Shown piece after piece: positions 1-7,269 of a DNA stretch of 45,592 nt. The stretch comes from Victivallales bacterium. Its GTDB lineage: Bacteria; Verrucomicrobiota; Lentisphaeria; Oligosphaerales; Oligosphaeraceae. The DNA lies in the NCBI GenBank assembly GCA_017548425.1, contig JAFZAB010000060.1, positions 1 through 45,592 on the forward strand, in the 5' to 3' direction. Numbering within the stretch: the first letter of the stretch is position 1; each line of letters starts with the position of its first letter. The position numbers were made by a program, and so were the translations under genes. The notes under the pieces are model-generated. The model saw nothing but the letters and a program-made list of their open reading frames with translations, was not told the DNA's origin and did no database searches.

Positions 1-2033
1 GGGAGGACGATTTCCAACATCTTGTCGCCGCCCTGTCCTTTCATCGTACCGATGCGGAGGTTGTCTTTGAAGCCCTGCTCGGCCATGAACGAACGGATGT
101 CCGCCACGTCAGGCATGGTTTGGCCGCACTTGTACAGCAACTGCGTACCGCCGGCGAAGTCGATGCCCAGCATATTGCGGCCGCGGACCGCGAAGCAGAC
201 GATGGAGATGATGACCAGCATGACAGAGATGGTGACGGCCTGTTTGCGATGCTTCAAGAAGTCAATCTTGACATCGACCAAGAAGTCGAACGAACGCATA
301 TTCAAGGATTTGAGGATATCCTTCTGGACGAGGAAGTCGAAAATCGTGCGCGTCATGAAGATGGCGGTGAACATGGAGGCGAAGATACCAAAGCTCAGCG
401 TGACGGCGAATCCTTTGATAGCGCCCGTACCGAAGTTGTAGAGGAAGAAACAGGCGATCAACGTCGTCAAGTTGGAGTCGAAGATACTGCTGAAGGCACG
501 CTCGTAACCGGACTTGATGGCGTTCGGAAGAGCCTTGTTCTTCTTCAGTTCGTCACGGATACGTTCGAAGATCAGGACGTTCGCGTCAACGGCCATACCA
601 ATGGTCAGAACCATACCGGCAATACCAGGCATCGTGATGGTGGCGTGGGTGATGGACATGGAGCCGAGAACCAACAACGTGTTCACGCCCAACGCGATAT
701 CGGCCAACAGACCAGCCGTCTTGTAGTACCACAACATGAACAGGATGACCAACGCTAAACCAACCACGCCGGCCAGCGCGCCGCTACGGACGGAGTCAGC
801 ACCGAGCGTCGGATCCGTACCGAATTCGGAGTTGATTTCAATTGAAACAGGAACGTTACCGGAGGAAATGACAACGGAGAGGCGTTTCGCTTCTTCAAAC
901 GTGAAGCTGCCGGTGATTTCGGCGTTACCGCCCGTGATGGCGTCGTTGATGCGGGGGGCGCTATAGACGCGGCCGTCCAACACGATGGCCAGCATGCGGC
1001 CGACGTTCGCGCCGGTCACTTCGCCGAACGCGATGGCACCGCGCTGATTGAAGCCCAAACCGATGGACCAATTGCCGAACTGGTCCATATTCGGTGCCGC
1101 GCGCGTCACATCACTGCCCTGTACGCGTTCCGCTTCTTTCTTGATGAAAACGATTTGCGTCGTTTCCACACCGTTGCGCTCTTCCGTGATCTCCTTGCGG
1201 ATCAAGTCGGCGGGAACTTCGAACTTTTTGCCATTGTTGATGGCATCGTAGTAGTTCTGCACCAACGTGGCGTTGTTTTCGGCAACCAGATGGAATTCCA
1301 GCTTGGCCGTGTCTTTGATGGTCTTGCGGATGTCGGCCTTGTCGCCTTCGTTGACGGCCGGCATGCGGACGGAGATCGCCGTGTCACCGGAAGCCTTGAT
1401 TTCAGGCTCCGTCACGCCCAATTTGTTGAGGCGGTTTTCGAGAATCGTCTGGATGCGGTCGCGGATATCGGTCGGCGTTTCGCCGTTCTTCAGATCGTCT
1501 TTGTCAAAACCAACGACGAATTCAGTACCGCCCTGCAGGTCAAGACCGAGAACCATGCGGCCAGCCGTCTTGCGGCGCAAATAGCGCAGTACGATGGGGT
1601 TGGAAGCGTCTTTCGTGCCGGGGACGGCAACGTAGTCGCTCAGATGAATCGTGTTTTCATTCTCACCGCCCTGCGCGGCACGTTCCAAAACGCGGAACGG
1701 CGACATCGTGGGATTATCGGCCTGAACAGAGGCGATACGCGTCTGCAAGTCATTGTAGGTCTTGGCTTTGATGGCGTCAGAATACTGCTTCTGAAGATCC
1801 TTGTACTCTTTGCTTTCCTTGTCCGCCATCGCGTCCAGCTTCGCCTTCGCGTCGTCCAGCGAGCTTGTCGCGGTCAATGCGTCCAATGACTTGTTCAGCT
1901 TTCTCACCGTCTTGTCTGACAGCGATTCGAATTTCTTGAGGAAATCCTGTTCTCTGATCGGAAACATCGAAGCCGTCCATCCAATGATGACCGCCGCGAT
2001 GATGATCATACGAATAATCAGCGACTTTTTCAT
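1..2033 (-). CDS. secDF: SecDF fused protein-export membrane protein (3' end outside window)
   Basis: This gene encodes the SecD and SecF accessory subunits of the Sec translocase as one polypeptide; the pair uses the proton gradient to pull exported proteins across the inner membrane. The ATG at 2031-2033 opens a protein with an N-terminal membrane helix (KKSLIIRMIIIAAVIIGW). A linker rich in K, D and A follows, then the SecD signature LDLQGGTEF near residue 162, a P1-type periplasmic domain, and the helical bundle with GMAVDANVLIFERIRDEL. A SecF half starts near residue 580 and carries the GIDFAGGTQLL signature near residue 625. The fusion is seen directly, because no stop separates the halves. 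The reading frame runs off the left edge, so the SecF C-terminal helices are missing here. It lies about 70 bases downstream of yajC on the same strand, the usual yajC-secD order, so one operon is likely. Confidence 0.96.
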   Translation of the reverse strand, partial: MKKSLIIRMIIIAAVIIGWTASMFPIREQDFLKKFESLSDKTVRKLNKSLDALTATSSLDDAKAKLDAMADKESKEYKDLQKQYSDAIKAKTYNDLQTRIASVQADNPTMSPFRVLERAAQGGENENTIHLSDYVAVPGTKDASNPIVLRYLRRKTAGRMVLGLDLQGGTEFVVGFDKDDLKNGETPTDIRDRIQTILENRLNKLGVTEPEIKASGDTAISVRMPAVNEGDKADIRKTIKDTAKLEFHLVAENNATLVQNYYDAINNGKKFEVPADLIRKEITEERNGVETTQIVFIKKEAERVQGSDVTRAAPNMDQFGNWSIGLGFNQRGAIAFGEVTGANVGRMLAIVLDGRVYSAPRINDAITGGNAEITGSFTFEEAKRLSVVISSGNVPVSIEINSEFGTDPTLGADSVRSGALAGVVGLALVILFMLWYYKTAGLLADIALGVNTLLVLGSMSITHATITMPGIAGMVLTIGMAVDANVLIFERIRDELKKNKALPNAIKSGYERAFSSIFDSNLTTLIACFFLYNFGTGAIKGFAVTLSFGIFASMFTAIFMTRTIFDFLVQKDILKSLNMRSFDFLVDVKIDFLKHRKQAVTISVMLVIISIVCFAVRGRNMLGIDFAGGTQLLYKCGQTMPDVADIRSFMAEQGFKDNLRIGTMKGQGGDKMLEIVL

Positions 2034-2102
2034 ACCAGTTTGATCCTTGTTGACGTTCTATTATATATATTGTTTGTTTGCTCTGTCCAACGGGGCGCGG
2101 CG

Positions 2103-2513
2103 TCACTTCTTGGATTCGTCGCCCTCTTTTTCTTTCTTCGTATCGTCCTTCTTGTCATCCTTCTTAGAAGCTTCCGCCGCAGTGTCTTCCATCACTTTGT
2201 CAACGGCGCCACGAAGGAATTCGATGACCGTGTTCGGAGCGACTTCCAGTTTGACAGTCTGTTCGGAAACGTATTTGATGGTTCCCAAAATGCCGCCGAC
2301 CGTGCGCACCTTGTCGCCGACCTTCAGCCGTTTGAGCATCTCAGCCTGCTGCTTCTGCTTCTGCTGCTGCGGACGGATCATCAGAAAATACATGATACCC
2401 AGAATCGGGATAAAAATCAAAAACTGCCCCATCGCGCCCATGCCGCCGCCAGCGGGCGCTCCGCCAGCCGCTTGCGCCAAAACACGAATGCCATCCGTAA
2501 AAAGCATATTCAC
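2103..2513 (-). CDS. yajC: Sec translocon accessory protein YajC
   Basis: YajC is a small single-span inner-membrane protein that copurifies with SecDF. The 136-residue product has a short N-terminus, one membrane helix around residues 28-45 (GQFLIFIPILGIMYFLMIRP), the family hallmark RPQQQKQKQ just after it, and a small basic domain with LKVGDKVRTVGGILGTI. It ends in a highly charged tail of K, D and E repeats. The start is taken as GTG at 2511-2513 because GGAG sits six bases upstream; the in-frame ATG at 2505-2507 would put that Shine-Dalgarno twelve bases away. secDF follows on the same strand. The long acidic/basic tail is more extended than in enterobacterial YajC but does not disturb the core. 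Confidence 0.95.
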   Translation of the reverse strand: MNMLFTDGIRVLAQAAGGAPAGGGMGAMGQFLIFIPILGIMYFLMIRPQQQKQKQQAEMLKRLKVGDKVRTVGGILGTIKYVSEQTVKLEVAPNTVIEFLRGAVDKVMEDTAAEASKKDDKKDDTKKEKEGDESKK

Positions 2514-2661
2514 TATTGTCTCCTTGAACCAAAGCTATGATATCAACGCGCATCGCTTTGACACGATACGCCGACTATGACTAAACGAAAAAGGAATAAC
2601 ATATCACAAGTCCGAAAATTTTCAATAAACTCACGCGACAGAAATCACTTCGAACCGACTG

Positions 2662-4746
2662 TCACTTCCTCTTCGCGGGTAATCGTCCAATCTGCTGGAA
2701 GGGGATCTCAGCGAAGGTCGGAATACGAGCCCGTATAGCCTGTAAGTTACGGAATGCGAAGTCGATACGCGCCCAGTCGATGTTGTCGGCCGCCGATTCC
2801 TCAGCCGTAAACCAATTCTCTTCTGTCTTGAACAGGGGGCGCAAGGCCTCCTTCATCACAAATCCTGTCCCGCCAACGACGACATTGCAGCAGGCTTCAT
2901 TGTGCAACGGCCATTCAGGGCGGTCCTGCATGATTTTCGCCAGTTCGGGATAGCGTTCACTCCATGGCGGTCGCAGATAGGCGACGGCCTTCAGCTTAGC
3001 TTCCAGATCCCATCCATCCACGTCGCCCGTGTTCCATTTCACATGTTCGCGGCCGCGTTCGTCCATATAGACAGCGGTGGGGCAATTGATGAAAATGTTG
3101 TTCCGCACGATGTTGTTGCGGCCTCCGCCGATAAAGACCGCAGTCGCCACGTTGGCGAAGATGTTGCCGACAATCGTGTCGCCGCTGTCACAGTCATCCA
3201 GATAGACGCCCATGCACCATCCATCCACACCATTGATGTCATGGATGTGGTTGTGGCGGAGGACATTGCCCCAACTGCCCCAGTTGCGCGTCGTATAGAG
3301 CGCACCCACATCCGACGTCTCATGGCAGACATGGTGGATGTCGTTGAAGGAAATCTCATGTTCGTTACCGGCATAGAGGACAGCCGCATGCGGAATCTCT
3401 TTCAATTCGCAATGCGTGACGACGTTGCCGACGCCGCGCAGACTCACCGCCGGCGAATAGGAAAGCTGCCAACGGCCTACCCGTTGGACTAGGCAGTTGT
3501 CAAGCTTGTTGCCGCCGTTCTCCAATTTCTGCAAGTCGCCGCCGTTCAAGCTGATACCATATGTTCCCGTATCACTGACCACGCAGTTCCGCACGATGTT
3601 TCCACGGCCTTCGATATCCATGCCGTAGTCGCCTGTATTTTCCACGCGGCAATCTTCCAATGTATTGCGTTCACCACGAACAAGAATGCCGCCACCCAAC
3701 ATGTTCGCCACACGGATATTCTTGATTATCAAGTTCTTGCTTCCTTTCACCTGAAGCAACGGTTCGCGCATCTGCGAATAGACGATGCCTCCCGTCTCCA
3801 TTTCCTCCTTCGAAAGTTTCGGGAACCAGCAGTAGAGGATGCATGTCTCCGGATCGACATACCATTCGCCTTCCATGTCCAACTCTTCCAAGCTGTTAAT
3901 GACACGAAAACGGCGCGGCGCTGTATTTGTGTGAAGCATGGAACCAATGCCATAGTCGCTTCCAGCGGACGCCACCTTTACAGTCTTCCGCGCTGTATCA
4001 ACGGCTTTCACACGGAAAATTTCATCATACCAGTCATGGCTCCAGAAACCCTGAAGCCAAACGCCCTTCGCCACATTCCAGTGTTCAGCCGGAACGACTT
4101 GCGCATTGTATTCAAACACACCGTCCACTTGTTCAGAATCACCCGCGCGACTACCGCGAGAAACGATGCCGTCCGTCAACGCCCAGCCGTTGTTCGGCCA
4201 GCGGGCCAACGTCATCGGCCGTCCACGGAAAAAGACTTCGCCGAACGGCGCCGCACCGCGCAAAAAATCACCCATAGGCGTAACCGATTCAATTCCAAAT
4301 GCTTTCAAATCCACTTGGCAGATATTGTCCCGCACGGTTTCAGACAGTCGCGCCGTCACCGCCTCATCTGTCACATAAGAGAACGCCGTGAACGGAATCT
4401 CCACGCCGCCGGACAACGTAACGTCGCCTTCGCCAACCCATTCAATGGGAATTCCTTCCATCCCGCTGTCACGCCCTGTTAAGACAAATGGCGCGTTCAA
4501 GGCATACGTCCCTTCACGAAAGACCACGCGGACGCCATTTGATGGTAAACTTCCAGTCATCAACAATGTACGAATCTGAAGCCGCGCACGATGAAAACTG
4601 GCGAACGGCATTTCCGCTCCGCCCGGATTCTGATCCGAACCGTCCAGCGACACATAATATGTCAACTTTTCACGTTCCAGTGCCTTTTTGTCCGCCGCAC
4701 GCCCGACCATGCATGCAAATACCAAAATGACGCAAAACCAACGCAT
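2662..4746 (-). CDS. Secreted right-handed beta-helix protein, probable polysaccharide-active enzyme
   Basis: The 694-residue product begins with a signal peptide (MRWFCVILVFACMVGRAA) and then YYVSLDGSDQNPGG, the usual opening of secreted beta-helix proteins with a DUF1565-like N-terminus. A central stretch (about residues 330-570) shows repeated short strands with N and G turns, such as KNLIIKNIRVANM, NTLEDCRVENTG and NIVRNCVVSDTG, the pattern of a parallel beta-helix found in pectate lyases and some glycoside hydrolases. No catalytic residues can be assigned with confidence, so lyase or hydrolase activity is inference. The frame is open 50 codons further upstream, but that extension runs through a 34-bp tandem repeat. 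The ATG at 4744-4746 has GGAG five bases upstream and gives a proper signal peptide, so it was chosen. The gene stands alone. Confidence 0.85.
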   Translation of the reverse strand: MRWFCVILVFACMVGRAADKKALEREKLTYYVSLDGSDQNPGGAEMPFASFHRARLQIRTLLMTGSLPSNGVRVVFREGTYALNAPFVLTGRDSGMEGIPIEWVGEGDVTLSGGVEIPFTAFSYVTDEAVTARLSETVRDNICQVDLKAFGIESVTPMGDFLRGAAPFGEVFFRGRPMTLARWPNNGWALTDGIVSRGSRAGDSEQVDGVFEYNAQVVPAEHWNVAKGVWLQGFWSHDWYDEIFRVKAVDTARKTVKVASAGSDYGIGSMLHTNTAPRRFRVINSLEELDMEGEWYVDPETCILYCWFPKLSKEEMETGGIVYSQMREPLLQVKGSKNLIIKNIRVANMLGGGILVRGERNTLEDCRVENTGDYGMDIEGRGNIVRNCVVSDTGTYGISLNGGDLQKLENGGNKLDNCLVQRVGRWQLSYSPAVSLRGVGNVVTHCELKEIPHAAVLYAGNEHEISFNDIHHVCHETSDVGALYTTRNWGSWGNVLRHNHIHDINGVDGWCMGVYLDDCDSGDTIVGNIFANVATAVFIGGGRNNIVRNNIFINCPTAVYMDERGREHVKWNTGDVDGWDLEAKLKAVAYLRPPWSERYPELAKIMQDRPEWPLHNEACCNVVVGGTGFVMKEALRPLFKTEENWFTAEESAADNIDWARIDFAFRNLQAIRARIPTFAEIPFQQIGRLPAKRK

Positions 4747-4770
4747 AACAACTCCGTATTCCATCAATTG

Positions 4771-4838
4771 CAGGAGGTGCCATCGGCGTCCCCGCCGTTG
4801 GCAACAGGAGGTGCCATCGGCGTCCCCGCCGTTGGCAA
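4771..4838. repeat. Exact 34-bp tandem duplication in the leader of the beta-helix gene
   Basis: Two identical 34-bp units, 4771-4804 and 4805-4838, lie directly head to tail, each starting CAGGAGGTGCC and ending CGTTGGCAA. They sit 25 bases upstream of the chosen start of the minus-strand beta-helix gene, hence in its leader or promoter. The reading frame stays open through both copies, which artificially lengthens the gene if the first possible start is used. Copy number may vary between strains. Confidence 0.9.
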
Positions 4839-5037
4839 CAATAAAGCCAATAAAACCCCAAATATTATAATTTAATATCCAATCCCATTTTTTCACTTAT
4901 CCGCCCCGCTTTCAAAGCAACAATTTTTCCATCTGTGTATGACACGACATGTCTTGCCATTCTTGCCGCTTGATTTTTCTCTTTTACACTATATTTTACA
5001 AGATTAAGACTATACCTTTCATAATAAGAGGACTAAC

Positions 5038-6393
5038 ATGGCCCATTTCAATTATCATTCACTTGATGAACTCAAAGCCGACATCCATGCTTTGGGATTA
5101 GATGACAAGATTCCGCTGGACGATGACTTCTCTGTTTTTTCCAAACCGTTGAAAATCAACGAGAAGTTCACGGTTCCGCGCCGTTTTGCCGTCCATCCGA
5201 TGGAAGGTTTTGATTCAGACGCCGACGGCAAGCCGGGCGAACTCGCCTTCCGCCGCTACGCACGCTACGCGCGCGGCGGCTTCGGCCTCATCTGGTTCGA
5301 AGCGACGGCCGTCCTCCACGAAGCCCGCTCCAATCCGTCGCAGTTTTGGCTCCATGAAGGCAGTTGGGAAACGTTCGCGAAACTGCTGGCCGATACGAAA
5401 AAACTCGCCCGTGAAACCAACGGTTTCGAGCCGCTTTGCGTCATTCAATTGACGCATTCGGGCCGTTACAGCCGTCCCGAAGGCGCTCCGAAGCCGATCA
5501 TCGCCCATCATTCGCTCTATCTTGATCCAATCCATAAACTTCCGCCGGATTATCCGCTCGTCACAGACGATTATCTCGACCGTCTGCAAGACACCTATGT
5601 CCAAGCCGCCAAACTCGCCCAGAAAGCAGGATTCGACGGCATCGACCTTAAAGGCTGCCACCGCTATCTCATGTCCGAACTGCTCGCATCCCACACGCGT
5701 GAAGGGAAATACGGCGGCTCGCTCGAAAACCGCACACGCCTCATGCGCGAAACGCTCGCCAAAATCAAGGCGGCCTGCCCTGGCCTGCTTCTCACGACGC
5801 GCATGAACATCTACGATGCCCTCCCCTACCCCTACGGCTTCGCCATGCAAAAGGACGGCTCCCGCGAACCGGACCTCAATGAAACAAACTGGCTGATTGC
5901 CTGTCTAAAGGAAATCGGCATCCCGATTGTCAATCTGACAATCGCAAATCCTTACTACGAACCATATTACGGACGTCCCTTCGATGTTCCGATCATCGGC
6001 GCCCCCGATGCACCGGAGCATCCGCTGCAAGGCGTCGCACGATTCATCGACATCGTTGGAAAAGTTCAGAAAGCCAATCCAGACCTGCCGGTCATCGGCA
6101 CGGGCTATACATGGCTACGCCAATACCTTCCGTATGCGGCGGCGGCCACGCTGAAGCTTGGTAAAGCCGCCATGATCGGCCTCGGTCGCGGCGCGTTCGC
6201 CTATCCTGACACGCCGAACGACGTCATTAACAAAGGCGCCATGGATCCGAACAAATGCTGCGTCACCTGTTCGCGCTGCACGCAGATCATGCGCGACGGC
6301 GAACACACGGGCTGCGTCATCCGTGATGCCGCAACCTACTCAAAACCGTATCAAGCCGCTAAAGAGCATGCCTTGGCAAGGCTAAAAGGCTGA
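5038..6393 (+). CDS. Old yellow enzyme-type FMN oxidoreductase with a C-terminal Cys cluster
   Basis: The 451-residue protein is an NADH:flavin oxidoreductase/old yellow enzyme TIM barrel. It shows RRFAVHPMEGF near residue 50 (FMN-proximal strand), IQLTHSGRYSRPEG near 140, GFDGIDLKGCHRYLMSELL near 200, and REGKYGGSLENRTRLMRE near 225. A Cys cluster near residue 405 (CCVTCSRCTQ then GCVIRD) matches the 4Fe-4S binding region of the 2,4-dienoyl-CoA reductase branch. That branch usually continues into an FAD/NAD domain, which is absent here. The usual substrate-binding HxxH on strand 5 reads KGCH, so the first His is lost. Substrate is unknown. AGAGG precedes the ATG at suitable distance. The stop codon lies in the loop of a strong hairpin. 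Probably cytoplasmic, as no signal peptide is seen. Confidence 0.88.
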   Translation: MAHFNYHSLDELKADIHALGLDDKIPLDDDFSVFSKPLKINEKFTVPRRFAVHPMEGFDSDADGKPGELAFRRYARYARGGFGLIWFEATAVLHEARSNPSQFWLHEGSWETFAKLLADTKKLARETNGFEPLCVIQLTHSGRYSRPEGAPKPIIAHHSLYLDPIHKLPPDYPLVTDDYLDRLQDTYVQAAKLAQKAGFDGIDLKGCHRYLMSELLASHTREGKYGGSLENRTRLMRETLAKIKAACPGLLLTTRMNIYDALPYPYGFAMQKDGSREPDLNETNWLIACLKEIGIPIVNLTIANPYYEPYYGRPFDVPIIGAPDAPEHPLQGVARFIDIVGKVQKANPDLPVIGTGYTWLRQYLPYAAAATLKLGKAAMIGLGRGAFAYPDTPNDVINKGAMDPNKCCVTCSRCTQIMRDGEHTGCVIRDAATYSKPYQAAKEHALARLKG

Positions 6394-6408
6394 GTCTTTT
6401 AGCCTTGC
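6376..6408 (+). terminator. Hairpin over the stop codon of the flavin oxidoreductase gene
   Basis: A perfect 13-bp inverted repeat (GCAAGGCTAAAAG at 6376-6388 and its complement at 6396-6408) has a 7-base loop that contains the TGA stop codon. There is no clean T run after it, so it may act as a processing or pausing hairpin rather than a classical intrinsic terminator. Confidence 0.6.
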
Positions 6409-6426
6409 GCTTATGGCTTAAGGCAC

Positions 6427-6476
6427 GGGAGGGTCACGCTCCCGCGTGACCGGACGCGCAGGAGCGCGTCCCTCCC
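6427..6476. repeat. REP-like compound palindrome (two hairpins in an outer stem)
   Basis: GGTCACGC (6432-6439) pairs with GCGTGACC (6444-6451) around TCCC. GGACGCGC (6452-6459) pairs with GCGCGTCC (6464-6471) around AGGA. An outer GGGAGG/CCTCCC (6427-6432, 6471-6476) can close a three-way junction. The first arm recurs at 29438-29457, so this is a dispersed intergenic element. It lies 45 bases before the Bax-inhibitor-like gene, whose frame runs through it without a likely start. Confidence 0.75.
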
Positions 6477-6520
6477 AGTTACATTTCATCCCAGATATCC
6501 CATTAAAAAGAGGTTCACAC

Positions 6521-7231
6521 ATGAGCTACGATCCCAATGAATACCGCCGCGCCGCAGAAGAAACCGTCTATGTACCGCCGCAGGAGAAAGAAGCCGCGCA
6601 GACCGCGTCGTTCATCAACAAAGTCTATGGACTGATGACGCTTGGCCTCTTCCTGACCGCCTTCATCGCCCATAGCGCGTTCCATTATATTCCAATTGAA
6701 AGACTTGCGCGAATCATGATGCCGTGCATCATCGCGGAATTCGTTCTCGTCATGGTGCTCTCCTTCGCGGCGACGAAGCTCTCGTCGGGCGCCGCCTTCC
6801 TCTGCTTCATCGGATATGCGGCTCTCAACGGGATATCGCTTTCCTCCATTTTCTACGCCTACCGCGCAGGCTCCATCGCACAGGCGTTTTTCATTACGGG
6901 CGGCACGTTCGGCCTCATGAGCCTCTATGGGCTCATCACAAAACGCGATTTGACGAGCCTCGGCAACCTGCTCATCATGGCCCTTCTAGGCCTCATCATC
7001 GCAGGCATTGTCAACATCTTCCTCAAATCGTCGGGTCTGGATCTGATCCTCAGCATCCTTGGCGTGCTCATTTTCGTCGGCCTCACAGCGTATGACACGC
7101 AGAAGATTAAGCGAATCAACGACATGGGAATCAATCACACAGGGCTCGCCATCATCGCCGCCCTGTCGCTCTATCTGGATTTCGTCAACCTCTTCCTCTA
7201 TATCCTTCGCTTCACTGGTCGTAGAAAGTAA
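6521..7231 (+). CDS. Bax inhibitor-1/YccA family integral membrane protein
   Basis: The 236-residue protein has a short polar N-terminus (SYDPNEYRRAAEETVYVPPQ) followed by seven closely spaced hydrophobic helices. The first is FINKVYGLMTLGLFLTAFIA and the last is YLDFVNLFLYILRF. Family features include GYAALNGISLSSIFYAY in the third/fourth helix region and FVGLTAYDTQKIKR near residue 200, the conserved Asp-bearing loop of BI-1/YccA proteins. Bacterial members are thought to act as pH-sensitive ion leak channels or as partners of the FtsH protease; which applies here cannot be told. The ATG at 6521 has AAGAGG seven bases upstream. An earlier in-frame codon would translate through a dispersed palindrome and was rejected. 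No obvious operon partner. Confidence 0.93.
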   Translation: MSYDPNEYRRAAEETVYVPPQEKEAAQTASFINKVYGLMTLGLFLTAFIAHSAFHYIPIERLARIMMPCIIAEFVLVMVLSFAATKLSSGAAFLCFIGYAALNGISLSSIFYAYRAGSIAQAFFITGGTFGLMSLYGLITKRDLTSLGNLLIMALLGLIIAGIVNIFLKSSGLDLILSILGVLIFVGLTAYDTQKIKRINDMGINHTGLAIIAALSLYLDFVNLFLYILRFTGRRK

Positions 7232-7269
7232 TTTTCGTTATCTATAAACCATAAAAACAAAGGCAAATC

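Noticed and set aside
4747..4896. N-terminal 50-codon extension of the beta-helix protein
   Set aside because: It is translated from a 34-bp tandem duplication, has no good start site, and would bury the signal peptide.
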